Origin: Rothia nasimurium
Lineage (GTDB): Bacteria > Actinomycetota > Actinomycetes > Actinomycetales > Micrococcaceae
DNA: 61,453 nucleotides
Assembly (NCBI RefSeq): GCF_928392795.1
Contig: NZ_CAKMTJ010000011.1
Location: forward strand, 1 to 61,453
Direction: 5' to 3'
The notes under the pieces were generated by a model that saw only the letters and a list, made by a program, of their open reading frames with translations, was not told where the DNA came from and ran no database searches. Positions 53,314-61,326 of the stretch are shown here, one piece after another. A program made the position numbers and the translations under genes. Position 1 is the first letter of the stretch; the number at the start of each line of letters is the position of its first letter.

Positions 53314-53430
53314 TTCGGTGATTATAGCAAGAGGGAAACACCCGGTCCCATCCCGAACCCGGAAGTTAAGGCTCTTAGCGCCGATGGTACTGCACTGGCG
53401 ACGGTGTGGGAGAGTAGGTCATCGCCGAAT
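53314..53430 (+). rRNA. rrf: 5S ribosomal RNA, copy 2
   Basis: Identical to the 5S at 50442-50558. Again it is three bases behind tRNA-Ala and has no 16S or 23S gene beside it. Confidence 0.93.
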
Positions 53431-53441
53431 TAAATTTGGTG

Positions 53442-53478
53442 AGGAACCCCCAGTCGAAAGACTGGGGGTTCCTTTTTT
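53442..53478 (+). terminator. Terminator of 5S copy 2
   Basis: The same hairpin as copy 1, with a slightly longer T-run (TTTTTTG). Confidence 0.95.
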
Positions 53479-53541
53479 GTGTATGCGGTTTTTGTGGGGT
53501 GCAAGCTGGTGGCGGGAGGTGGCATGCATGCGAGCGTGTGT

Positions 53542-53585
53542 GATATCGCTGAGCGTGCGCATGGTAGGTGCACGCTCAGCGATAT
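53542..53585. repeat. Strong hairpin upstream of the GltS-type gene
   Basis: ATATCGCTGAGCGTGC pairs with GCACGCTCAGCGATAT around a short loop. There is no U-run on either side. It could be an operator, a processing site or the remnant of an insertion. Confidence 0.55.
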
Positions 53586-53666
53586 GGTGCACTCTCGCGT
53601 CCCCGTCATAAATAGCCAGATATGGCCCCGTATAGGTAAACTGGACACCTCAAAAGTAAGTAGTGT

Positions 53667-53685
53667 TGCAATCTCTGTGATTGCA
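53667..53685. promoter_or_regulatory. TGCAATC inverted repeat before the GltS-type gene
   Basis: TGCAATC and GATTGCA are separated by five bases, 37 bases before the start codon and downstream of an AT-rich promoter-like stretch (TATAAATAG-type, 53609-53640). A possible operator. Confidence 0.4.
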
Positions 53686-53722
53686 GGTGCAAGGACGCAC
53701 CAGCGAGAACAAAGGCAAAACC

Positions 53723-55189
53723 ATGTCACCACAAGCAGTTGGCTTCGCCCTCCTTATCCTCGGCGTAGCCCTTCTCATCGGCAAGATTATTCGAGTCAAA
53801 GTGGGCTGGGTACAAACCCTCTTTTTGCCCAGCTCCATCGTGGCGGGCGTCCTGCTACTCCTGCTCGGCCCGCAGGTTCTTGGCCGCTTCTCCGGCCCCT
53901 GGGGTGAAAACGGCCTCTTCACCGACGCTATGCTCACCACCTGGGGAGCCCTCCCCGGCCTGCTCATCAGCGTCATCTTCGCAACCATGTTCCTGGGCCA
54001 GGAACTCCCAACCCCCAAGCGGGCTGTGCAGCTCGCCGGCCCCCAGCTCTCCCTGGGCGTGGCTCTAGGGTCGGGCCAGTACGTCGTGGGCCTGCTCCTT
54101 GCCGCCCTGGTACTCGTCCCCGTCTTTGCAGCCTCGCCCATGACCGGCGCCCTCATCGAAATCGCCTTCGAGGGCGGGCACGGAACCGCTGCCGGTATGC
54201 GCGGCGTCATGGAAGACCTGGGCTTCAGCGAAGGCGCCGACCTGGCAGTTGGTCTGGCAACCGTAGGTATTGTGGGAGGTATCGTCATCGGTATTGCCCT
54301 CATCAACTGGGGCGTGCGCACCGGCAAGACCGAAATTCTCAAGGGCGATGCCAAGATGTCGATTGCCGAGCAGAAGGGTCTCTTCCGCGAGGACGAGCAC
54401 TACTCGGCTGGCACAATGACCTCCCGTCCGGCATCCGTTGAACCGCTCTCCCTGCACATGGCGATTATGGCTCTGGCCGTGCTGATTGGCTGGTTGATCT
54501 TGGAGGCCCTGCGTTGGATTGAGCAGCAGACCTACGCCTCCGTCATGTTGGATGACAACACCCCGCTTGAAATCTTCGCTTACGTGCCGCTCTTCCCCAT
54601 GGCCCTGCTCGGCGGCGTTATCGTGCAGATGGTTGCTAAGGCGGTGGGCGCTGACTCTATCATTGACCACCAGATGATGCTGCGTATTCAGGGCTGGGCT
54701 CTGGACTTCCTCATCGTTGCCGCTATCGCCAACCTCTCCCTGCAGGCTGTGGGTGAGAACATCGCCGTCTTTGCCATTCTGGCGGTAGCCGGTATCGGCT
54801 TCAACGTGGCTATGTTCCTCTGGCTGGCCCCGCGCCTGATCGGCCGCTACTGGTTCGAACGCGGCATCGGTGATTTCGGCCAGTCTATGGGCGTGACCGC
54901 CACCGGCCTGATTCTGATGCGCGTGGTGGATCCCAAGGGCGAATCCCCAGCTTTCGAGGCCTTTGGCTACAAGCAGCTGGTTTTTGAGCCCTTCTTCGGT
55001 GGCGGTCTGGTGACGGCCCTGGCGGTGCCCGTCATTTACCTGACCGGCATCTGGCCCCTCTTCTTCGTCATGCTCGCTATCTTCATTATCTCTATTGCGG
55101 TGGGCCTGATTTTCCTGCGCCCCAAGGAGATGAAGGACCGCGAGCGCCACACCCAGCAGATGCAGCAGGTCAAGGCTAAGGACGCTTAA
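53723..55189 (+). CDS. Sodium/glutamate symporter family protein (GltS-like)
   Basis: A 488-residue transporter of the ESS family with about eleven hydrophobic segments. Two similar halves are seen; the first contains IEIAFEGGHGTAAGMRGVMEDLGF and the second IGDFGQSMGVTATGLILMRVVDP, both typical of ESS carriers, which import glutamate or related acids with Na+. The ATG at 53723 follows AAAGG; the frame is open 14 codons further upstream. Substrate inferred from family only. Confidence 0.85.
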   Translation: MSPQAVGFALLILGVALLIGKIIRVKVGWVQTLFLPSSIVAGVLLLLLGPQVLGRFSGPWGENGLFTDAMLTTWGALPGLLISVIFATMFLGQELPTPKRAVQLAGPQLSLGVALGSGQYVVGLLLAALVLVPVFAASPMTGALIEIAFEGGHGTAAGMRGVMEDLGFSEGADLAVGLATVGIVGGIVIGIALINWGVRTGKTEILKGDAKMSIAEQKGLFREDEHYSAGTMTSRPASVEPLSLHMAIMALAVLIGWLILEALRWIEQQTYASVMLDDNTPLEIFAYVPLFPMALLGGVIVQMVAKAVGADSIIDHQMMLRIQGWALDFLIVAAIANLSLQAVGENIAVFAILAVAGIGFNVAMFLWLAPRLIGRYWFERGIGDFGQSMGVTATGLILMRVVDPKGESPAFEAFGYKQLVFEPFFGGGLVTALAVPVIYLTGIWPLFFVMLAIFIISIAVGLIFLRPKEMKDRERHTQQMQQVKAKDA

Positions 55190-55250
55190 GCACGGAAGGA
55201 CGCACGGGTACCCCGGGCGAGGGGAAGGGTTCTGCTAGGCTGAAACCACC

Positions 55251-56364
55251 ATGACCCACCCATACCCAGAACAGCCTTATAACGCCCCACCTGGGGAAAG
55301 TGCGTCCGTTCAGACCCCGCCTGAGCAAACCGTGCCAGCTCCGCCTGTGCCGGCTGAAGCCGTGCCTGCCAGCGTGCCCGCCCAGACGCCTGATACTGCC
55401 GTCCCTGGCATTGAGAACAAGTCCTATACCCGGCGCAATATTCTGATTCTGCTGGGTGTACTGGCCGTTCCCACGGCGCTGGTTCTGGCGCTTGTGGCCT
55501 ATTTCGCGGGGTCTCGCAGCCACATGACGTTGGGCGGAGGGAGCATCTGGGATTCGTCGATACTGACCGGTGACGGCTCATCAAACTCAGATGCCACCTG
55601 GCTCAGCGTTGCCGATACCGGCAGTATAGAGTCGGGCGTCCTTGCCGAGCACCTTGCGCAGACAGTGCCCCAGCTGGGTGGTACCAGCGGAATCTTCCAG
55701 CGAGAGCCCACCCATGCCACCTACATTTACCTGCCGAGCGGTGGCTCCATCGACATTGACAGCCACGAGGAAATCCCTATTACCCTCTTTGCCGAGACCT
55801 GGCAGGCGATCCTCACGCGGGCGTCCGACGAGCGCATGGGGTCGGGTGAGTGCTTCCGCTCGCGGGGCTGACGAATACGAAACCGAGGCTCCCTGGGCCG
55901 AGGTCACATACTACCTCTACGGAGATAAGGGCTCAGACCAGCAGGCCCTACTCGTTGATATGGCCAGCTGGGAGCCCCTGGAGGGGGCAGACCTTGAGAG
56001 CGTTTCGTACGTGGAGGAGACCCAGATTGATGCCGAGACGATACAGGTTTTCGTCTTCGGCCCGTTGAGCGAGGTGCAGGCCTGGTCGAGTTCTGCCGCC
56101 CCGATTGCTCAGGCATTCGCGGCGTACACCGAGGGGCTAGAGGTCGTGAGTATCAACAAATACCGGGACTCGACCGACTACTTTGTGACCGCCCGCTTTG
56201 AGAGCTACACGGGAGATACGGACGCCGCCCGCCAGGCCATGGTCGAGGGCGTGCAGGGAACAGCGATTGGCAGCGCCTTTACCCTAGACCTGATGGATGC
56301 CACCACCTCGGCCTACTACTTCGAGGGCCGGTGGGACGTCTACGCATCAGAAACCTCAGAATAA
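55251..56364 (+). pseudogene. Single-span membrane protein gene with a frameshift
   Basis: The first frame (55251-55871) encodes a Pro-rich cytoplasmic part, one helix (NILILLGVLAVPTALVLALV, about 62-81) and an outer domain, then stops after GECFRSRG. The second frame continues from the same place with ADEYETEAPWAEVTYYLYGD and ends at 56364 with YYFEGRWDVYASETSE. Removing one G from the run CGGGG at about 55863-55867 joins them into about 370 residues. This is either a real mutation or a sequencing error. I do not recognise the family. Confidence 0.7.
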
Positions 56365-56380
56365 GCCCCCCTACAGCAAA

Positions 56381-56412
56381 GGCCCCGGCCTCCCTGAGCG
56401 GGAGCCGGGGCC
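56381..56412 (+). terminator. Terminator of the frameshifted membrane protein gene
   Basis: GGCCCCGGCTCCCG-type arms pair around CTGAG: GGCCCCGG with CCGGGGCC and an inner CTCCC/GGGAG. Confidence 0.75.
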
Positions 56413-56468
56413 GGGCGTCCGCGCTCGCAATCAACGAGGGGCGGACGCGCGTGAGCAGCTAGTGAGGA

Positions 56469-57101
56469 CTAGGCAGCGGGGGTCTTCCAGGGGTCCTCAA
56501 CGGGGCGAGAAGCCTTGAAAGCGGCTGCGCCCGCGACAGCGCCAGCAACCAGCAGACCAAAGACCAGCAGGCCCTTGTTGCCGCTCTTAGAAGCCTTCTT
56601 CTGCTCCTTGGCGTAACCCTTAGCGGCCTTAACAGCAGCCTTCTGAGCCTTCTTCAGCGCCTTCTTGTCGCCGGTGACCTTAGCAGCAACGGTCTCAACC
56701 TGAGTGGGGACCTCAGCGTCGGAGAGCTTATCTGCAACGGTGGTGGCAACGTCAGCAGCCTTAACGCGGGCGGTTGCTACAGCGTTCTCAACGGCGGGGG
56801 TGACATCGTCGATGGTGTGCTGAATCTTGTCAGCCAGGGTGGCCTGGACCTTCTCCAGCTTCTTGGAGCTGTCCTTAGCGGCAGCCTGGGTTGCCTTGGA
56901 GATGCTCTTACCCTGCTTCTCAGCAGCCTTCTGCAGGGCTGAAACCTTCTTGCCGGTGAGCTTCTCGGCGCGAGCGGCCTTCTTCTCGGCCAGGGCGGTC
57001 AGCTTGTCAGCCTTCTTGCCGGTGTTCTTAGCGGCCTTTGAGAAGAACTTCTCTGCCTGCTTCTGAGCCTTCTTAGCCTTGCTCTTCTTGCACAGTGCCA
57101 T
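56469..57101 (-). CDS. Lys/Ala-rich protein with C-terminal membrane helix
   Basis: A 210-residue protein in which most of residues 1-165 are Lys, Ala, Glu and Thr in heptad-like order (ALQKAAEKQGKSISKATQAA and similar), reminiscent of histone H1-type or coiled-coil proteins. One hydrophobic helix (GLLVFGLLVAGAVAGAAAF) and a short acidic tail ending PWKTPAA follow. It is likely a membrane-tethered rod or nucleoid-envelope contact protein; this is inference. GGAGG precedes the ATG at 57101. The gene faces a separate, plus-strand neighbour. Confidence 0.7.
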   Translation of the reverse strand: MALCKKSKAKKAQKQAEKFFSKAAKNTGKKADKLTALAEKKAARAEKLTGKKVSALQKAAEKQGKSISKATQAAAKDSSKKLEKVQATLADKIQHTIDDVTPAVENAVATARVKAADVATTVADKLSDAEVPTQVETVAAKVTGDKKALKKAQKAAVKAAKGYAKEQKKASKSGNKGLLVFGLLVAGAVAGAAAFKASRPVEDPWKTPAA

Positions 57102-57454
57102 GGGTGTTTCCTCCATGTGTGGGGCGGCCCCTCACCTAACTCGTGAGTTCGAGTAGAGCGCGGTGGCCAGCAACTTACATTTAGTATCAGCTTACTTTCT
57201 AAAACCTTAAAAGTGTTTTGCGGCGGCGCAAAAACCCTCGTGTTTCTCTGCCCGCTAAAGTTAAGGGCTCCTGAAGGGTGGGCGGACGCTGGTGCGCACC
57301 CGCTCGAATGCGACGTGAAATCCCGAGCGGGTGGTGTTTGAACGGACGTTCGGGACGGAGAGTCACATTCGGGGGATATGCGGTTCTAAATCTTTCTAAG
57401 GCGTTCTAAAATATTTTTTAGAACGCCTTAGAAAGATTTAGAAAGCAGCGAACG
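57102..57454. other. Intergenic region with long palindrome before the AAA ATPase
   Basis: Divergent control region of the Lys/Ala-rich gene and the AAA ATPase. AT-rich sequence at 57170-57245 probably holds the promoter of the former. The 60-base palindrome at 57384-57443 adjoins the latter. Confidence 0.5.
57384..57443. promoter_or_regulatory. 28-bp perfect inverted repeat of TTCTAA-type units
   Basis: Two perfect 28-base arms with a 4-base loop (TATT). Each arm contains three spaced copies of a TTCTAA-type word (TTCTAAA, TTTCTAAG, TTCTAAAA). The site ends 11 bases before the ATPase start codon. It could be an operator with multiple subsites, a transcription terminator, or the end of a mobile element. 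Confidence 0.6.
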
Positions 57455-58645
57455 ATGAATCAAGACCTTAATCCCTTCACCCCCGGAGCAGGGCTCACAC
57501 CGCCTGAACTCACAGGCCGAGACCAAGAAATCATTGACTTCGACAGGCTCGTAGCCCGCAGCAAAATGCGCCTGACCGATAGAGGGCTTATGCTCTACGG
57601 TCTACGCGGAGTCGGTAAAACCGTCCTGCTTCGCAGATTAGAAACCCATGCAGAACGCTCCGGCTGGCTCACCCTCAGACTCGAAGGGAGCCTTACTTCC
57701 TCTGCCCAAAAACAGCTTCGTATCAAACTCGCACGAGATCTTGCCCAGCAGACCAGGGTAGCCACCCAAGGGCACACTGGAAGTGCAATACAGCGAGCAA
57801 TCGCCTCTATTGCCGAACTATCACTGACGCTGGGCTTTGCCCAAGCCCGCCTAGTGCTCAAACCTAAGACTGACGAACCTGCCTTCACCACCGGCGTCCT
57901 CGATATAGACTTCCCCGAAGCAATCTTGAACCTGGCAGAAGCCCTCAAAGAACTTCCCCAGCCTAAAGCTATCGGTTTTTTCATTGACGAAATCCAAGAC
58001 CTCGACAGCGAACTGCTCGATATGCTCCTGACAACCCAGCATGAGGCGGGACAACGGGAACTACCTTTTTACATCATCGGGGCTGGTCTACCCTCAGTGC
58101 CCACCCGTCTAGGGGAAATCAAAACCTACGCTGAACGCCTCTTCAGCTACCGCGAAATAGGTGCTCTTACCCCGGATGCGACCCGGCGGGCTTTCATTGA
58201 ACCTATCCGCAGGCCCGGCGGTCACATCGTAGCAAGCGCCCTCGAAAAAGCAACCGTAGCCTCGCAGGGCTACCCCTACTTCATTCAGCAGTACGGGCAG
58301 GCTATCTGGAACTCTGCCGCCCAACAGACCATCACCGACGATGATGTGCTTGCTGGCCTTGCCGTAGGGCGAAGCGAACTAGATAGCGGTTTTTACCTCA
58401 CCCGCTGGCAGCGGACTACCGATGCAGAACAGGACTACCTGGTTGCTATGGCCCGCGTGATGAAAGGTCAGGCCGCCCGCACCGGAGAAATCGCAGAGAC
58501 CCTGAATAAGACAGCTAACGGAACCAGCGTGGTGCGTAAATCCCTCATTGAAAAAGGGCTGGTGTACTCGCCGGGTGTAGGCCAGCTGGCCTTTACAGTG
58601 CCGGGAATGCAGGACTTCGTGCTGAGACAGGCGGGGCAGGTATAG
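57455..58645 (+). CDS. AAA ATPase (AAA_16/Orc1-like) of unknown role
   Basis: A 396-residue ATPase: GREDQ-like TGRDQEIIDFDRLV near 20, Walker A GLRGVGKT at 49-56, and Walker B GFFIDEIQDLDSELLDML near 175-190. A C-terminal winged-helix-like part (GEIAETLNKTANGTSVVRKSLIEKGLVYSPG) follows. Such stand-alone ATPases resemble archaeal Cdc6/Orc1-type and STAND-like modules and occur in accessory DNA. No clear ribosome site precedes the ATG. The palindrome upstream suggests autoregulation. Confidence 0.75.
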   Translation: MNQDLNPFTPGAGLTPPELTGRDQEIIDFDRLVARSKMRLTDRGLMLYGLRGVGKTVLLRRLETHAERSGWLTLRLEGSLTSSAQKQLRIKLARDLAQQTRVATQGHTGSAIQRAIASIAELSLTLGFAQARLVLKPKTDEPAFTTGVLDIDFPEAILNLAEALKELPQPKAIGFFIDEIQDLDSELLDMLLTTQHEAGQRELPFYIIGAGLPSVPTRLGEIKTYAERLFSYREIGALTPDATRRAFIEPIRRPGGHIVASALEKATVASQGYPYFIQQYGQAIWNSAAQQTITDDDVLAGLAVGRSELDSGFYLTRWQRTTDAEQDYLVAMARVMKGQAARTGEIAETLNKTANGTSVVRKSLIEKGLVYSPGVGQLAFTVPGMQDFVLRQAGQV

Positions 58646-58734
58646 GCCGCCCGCCGGCGTCCGCCCCTTTCACTCACCGCAAAAGCTCAGGTCATATCTA
58701 GCGGCTGCCCACCTGCCCGTGCGAGAATAGGGGC

Positions 58735-59259
58735 ATGACTGCAACTGCAAAAGCAACTATTCACACCAACCACGGTGACATCGTCGTTAACCTCTTCGGT
58801 AACCACGCACCGCTGACCGTCAAGAACTTCATCGGCCTGTCCGATGGCACCCAGGAATGGCGCCACCCCCGCACCGGCGAAGTACAGGAAGGCCCCCTCT
58901 ACAAGGACGTCATCTTCCACCGCATCATCCGCGACTTCATGATTCAGGGCGGCGACCCCCTCGGTCAGGGTATCGGTGGCCCCGGCTACCAGTTCAAGGA
59001 CGAAATCCACCCCGAACTGAGCTTCAACAAGCCCTACCTGCTGGCTATGGCCAACGCAGGCCCCGGCACCAACGGCTCCCAGTTCTTCATCACCACCGTT
59101 GAGACCCCCTGGCTCAACGGCCGCCACACCATCTTCGGTGAGGTTGTAGATGAGGACTCCAAGAAGGTCGTTGACGCCATTGAAGGTGTAGCAACCGGCG
59201 CTATGGACCGCCCCGTCGAGGACGTCGTTATCTCTTCCATCGACATTGAGCAGCTCTAA
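58735..59259 (+). CDS. ppiA: Peptidyl-prolyl cis-trans isomerase, cyclophilin type
   Basis: A 174-residue cytoplasmic cyclophilin without signal peptide. The active-site stretch FHRIIRDFMIQGGDPLGQGI, then GPGTNGSQFFITT and the closing WLNGRHTIFGEVV are complete. It speeds proline isomerisation in folding proteins. Followed by a terminator and the rhomboid gene; this pairing is common in actinobacteria. Confidence 0.96.
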   Translation: MTATAKATIHTNHGDIVVNLFGNHAPLTVKNFIGLSDGTQEWRHPRTGEVQEGPLYKDVIFHRIIRDFMIQGGDPLGQGIGGPGYQFKDEIHPELSFNKPYLLAMANAGPGTNGSQFFITTVETPWLNGRHTIFGEVVDEDSKKVVDAIEGVATGAMDRPVEDVVISSIDIEQL

Positions 59260-59280
59260 GCTTTAGAAGCTACTGAGGTA

Positions 59281-59310
59281 AAGGCCCGCCCGCCCTGGGT
59301 GGGCCTTTGC
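59281..59310 (+). terminator. Terminator after ppiA
   Basis: AAGGCCCGCCC pairs with GGGTGGGCCTT around GCCCT, 20 bases beyond the stop codon. Confidence 0.75.
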
Positions 59311-59369
59311 TCTACCCCTAGAAAAAAATTTTCGTGAGCGGCTGACGCCGCAGGTGAAAGGACGAGCCC

Positions 59370-60134
59370 GTGAGCGAGCAGGTCGGTAGGTACGGCTATT
59401 CCAGTGATGAGACTCCGGTATGCCCCCGCCACCCTGATCAGGTGACCTATGTGCGGTGCGGACGCTGCGGGCGGCTAGCCTGCGGGCAGTGCCAGGTGCC
59501 GCTTGAGGTGGGCATGATGTGCGTGGACTGCCTGGCAGAAGCGCAACGCTCAGCGCCGCGTATCCGCTACGCTAAAACCGCTCCCACTATTACATATGCT
59601 CTTATCGGTATAAATAGTGTGGTGTGGATTTTGCAGTTCTTCTTCGCTAGCATCACCACTTTCGGTATCTATAACCCCCTCTACGTGGAATACACGGGTC
59701 AGTGGTACCGTCTGCTGACCTCTGGGTTCTTGCACTCGCCCAACAACGTCACCCACCTGCTCCTTAATATGTTCACCCTCTACCTCTTTGGGCAGGCGCT
59801 AGAGCCGCTCATGGGAAAGTGGAAGTTCCTTGCCACCTACCTGTTCTCAATTATTGGTGGCTCCGTGGCAGTGCACCTGCTGGCATCTGTTCTGGGTGGC
59901 ATGGACGTCAGCACCCTGGGAGCTTCCGGTGGCGTCTTTGGTCTCTTCGGGGCTTTCTTTGCACTGTCTCGGGCGCGCCAGCAGAGCACCAGCGGCATCG
60001 TAATTCTGGTGGCTATCAACTTTGCTTTCGGCTTCCTCATGCCGGGTATCTCCTGGGAAGCCCACCTGGGAGGTCTAATCACGGGTGCGCTTGTCGCTAC
60101 AGTTCTTGATCGGATTCCAAACCGTTCACAGTGA
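59370..60134 (+). CDS. Rhomboid-family intramembrane serine protease
   Basis: A 254-residue protein. The N-terminus is a zinc-binding B-box-like domain with eight potential ligands (CPRHPDQVTYVRCGRCGRLA then CGQC and CVDC). Six or seven membrane helices follow. The catalytic motif is GASGGVFGLFG with Ser, and the His lies in WEAHLGGLITG; HLLLNMFTLYLFG is the conserved first half. It cleaves membrane-spanning substrates; those here are unknown. It starts with GTG at 59370 after AAAGGAC. Confidence 0.95.
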   Translation: MSEQVGRYGYSSDETPVCPRHPDQVTYVRCGRCGRLACGQCQVPLEVGMMCVDCLAEAQRSAPRIRYAKTAPTITYALIGINSVVWILQFFFASITTFGIYNPLYVEYTGQWYRLLTSGFLHSPNNVTHLLLNMFTLYLFGQALEPLMGKWKFLATYLFSIIGGSVAVHLLASVLGGMDVSTLGASGGVFGLFGAFFALSRARQQSTSGIVILVAINFAFGFLMPGISWEAHLGGLITGALVATVLDRIPNRSQ

Positions 60135-60149
60135 AGTCGATGTGGCGAA

Positions 60150-60190
60150 GAAGTGCGGGGCCGTCGGTATGACGGCCCCGCACTTCTTTT
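60150..60190 (+). terminator. Terminator after the rhomboid gene
   Basis: AAGTGCGGGGCCGTC pairs with GACGGCCCCGCACTT around GGTAT and is followed by CTTTT. Confidence 0.92.
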
Positions 60191-60386
60191 ATTCACAGGT
60201 TTTATCCACAGCTGTTAATAACTACAGAGGTGTAATTCCACAGATGTTAAAAACCTGTGTACAGGGCTAAAAGGCTTTAAATGGAGCCTGTAATTACACC
60301 GGTGTAAGAGATTTCCCCAGTTTTATCCCCACCTGTGGATAACTTTCATCCGCAGGGTGTAGAAAACCTGTAATTTCAAAAAATGA
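60189..60386. other. DnaA-box cluster with TGTAATTACA motif
   Basis: An AT-rich gap with TTATCCACA at 60202-60210 and TGTGGATAA at 60334-60342 (perfect DnaA boxes), TTATTCACA at 60189-60197 and TTATCCCCA at 60323-60331 (one mismatch), plus the palindrome TGTAATTACA at 60289-60298 and related half-sites near 60231 and 60370. The same palindrome occurs twice in the dnaA-dnaN gap. It could titrate DnaA or bind another initiation regulator. Confidence 0.6.
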
Positions 60387-61001
60387 CTATTCAGCAGGCA
60401 ATACTTCGCCTGTGAGGGCATCAACCTTGACCGAACCCACGTCGTTGCCGCGGGCGTCCTCAAAATCAACCTCCCACACCAGGGCGCCGTTCTGATCGTC
60501 AAGATCAAGGTCGGTGGCAACCTGCCCGCCACGACCCTCAGCAGCGGTACGGACGGCGTCCGCAGCTAGAACCTGAGCCGCAGTCGCACGCGCTACATCA
60601 TCAGCATCGTCGCTGGTCTCTTCATCGGCTATAGAACCATCGGCGAAGACGGTGAGTTCATGCTTGACCCCGTCCACCACTATGTCAAGATCAAAGCTGT
60701 CTTGGGTCTCATCTTCCTCATCCGCCTGCACCACGATGCCACCGGGGCGGGCAGCCAAACCCTGCTCAAGCGCAGTAAGCAGGGCTCCCGTTTCGGCAGG
60801 GCCCTCAAGGGTAGGGGAGGGGCTGGCAGATGTAGTTGCCTGGCTGCTTGTGGCAGATGCGCTGGTAGCAGCTGCACTGGTGGTTGCTGCAGAGGTTTGA
60901 GGGGCGCTGGTCTCGGCGCTCCCTGAACCACACGCTGCAAGTACCAGCGCCGCTACTGCCGCTGAAGAAGTGAAAACAGTCTTTTTCATAGAAAACATCA
61001 T
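60387..61001 (-). CDS. PepSY-domain lipoprotein
   Basis: A 204-residue secreted lipoprotein: a signal sequence with the lipobox LAAC near residue 24, a Ser/Thr/Ala-rich spacer (about 25-62) and PepSY-like domains, the last one ending NGALVWEVDFEDARGNDVGS and VKVDALTGEVLPAE. PepSY domains often bind and inhibit peptidases or act as metal- or stress-related surface modules. The start may be the ATG at 61001 or 60998. Confidence 0.88.
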   Translation of the reverse strand: MMFSMKKTVFTSSAAVAALVLAACGSGSAETSAPQTSAATTSAAATSASATSSQATTSASPSPTLEGPAETGALLTALEQGLAARPGGIVVQADEEDETQDSFDLDIVVDGVKHELTVFADGSIADEETSDDADDVARATAAQVLAADAVRTAAEGRGGQVATDLDLDDQNGALVWEVDFEDARGNDVGSVKVDALTGEVLPAE

Positions 61002-61054
61002 GCGCTCATTCTTTCAAGCCAACATGAAACCAGGATTAAACGAGGCTTAAACCG

Positions 61055-61326
61055 CTACTTGCCTGAAGCTTCAATCAGCTCAGCTACGGTCTGCGGGGCG
61101 CTTGCAGCTGAGGCAACAAAAGACTGCTCAGCGGTGCGGACGGTCGGCACCACGGCATTACCGTCATTGACGCTCTTAACGTAGGCCTCGGCGTCCGCGT
61201 CCTCCCAGATATTCACCCAGAGGGCTCGCTCACCCATCTCGCCCAGGCCGGCGTCCAGGCGCTGGCAGAAAGGGCACCCCGGGCGCCAATAGATTGCGAC
61301 GCCACCCTCGGCGACAAAGGTTTCGG
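61055..61326 (-). pseudogene. Glutaredoxin/mycoredoxin-like gene, 5' end removed by IS6100
   Basis: The surviving 90 codons read ETFVAEGGVAIYWRPGCPFC, then WVNIWEDADAEAYVKSVNDG and NAVVPTVRTAEQSF. The CPFC active site and the SVNDGNAVVPTV segment match actinobacterial glutaredoxin-like proteins (Mrx1-type), which reduce mycothiol or glutathione-type mixed disulfides. Upstream of Glu the open frame continues into IS6100, so the first codons shown by a longer frame (to 61411) belong to the insertion. The native N-terminus and promoter are missing. Confidence 0.8.

Larger units (their letters stand above)
53238..53478 (+). repeat. Direct repeat unit 2: tRNA-Ala, 5S rRNA and terminator
   Basis: Second copy of the unit at 50366-50606, in direct orientation, 2872 bases apart. 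The terminator (AGGAACCCCCAGTC with its complement, then TTTTTT) is included. Confidence 0.9.

Noticed and set aside
50137..53478. A complete rRNA operon or prophage attachment pair at the tRNA genes
   Set aside because: No 16S or 23S sequence is visible and no integrase is present between the repeats; the repeats contain the whole tRNA, 5S and terminator, longer than a typical att core.
54065..55150. A 361-codon open frame on the minus strand
   Set aside because: Antisense shadow of the GltS-like transporter gene; His/Gln/Asp-rich low-complexity translation.
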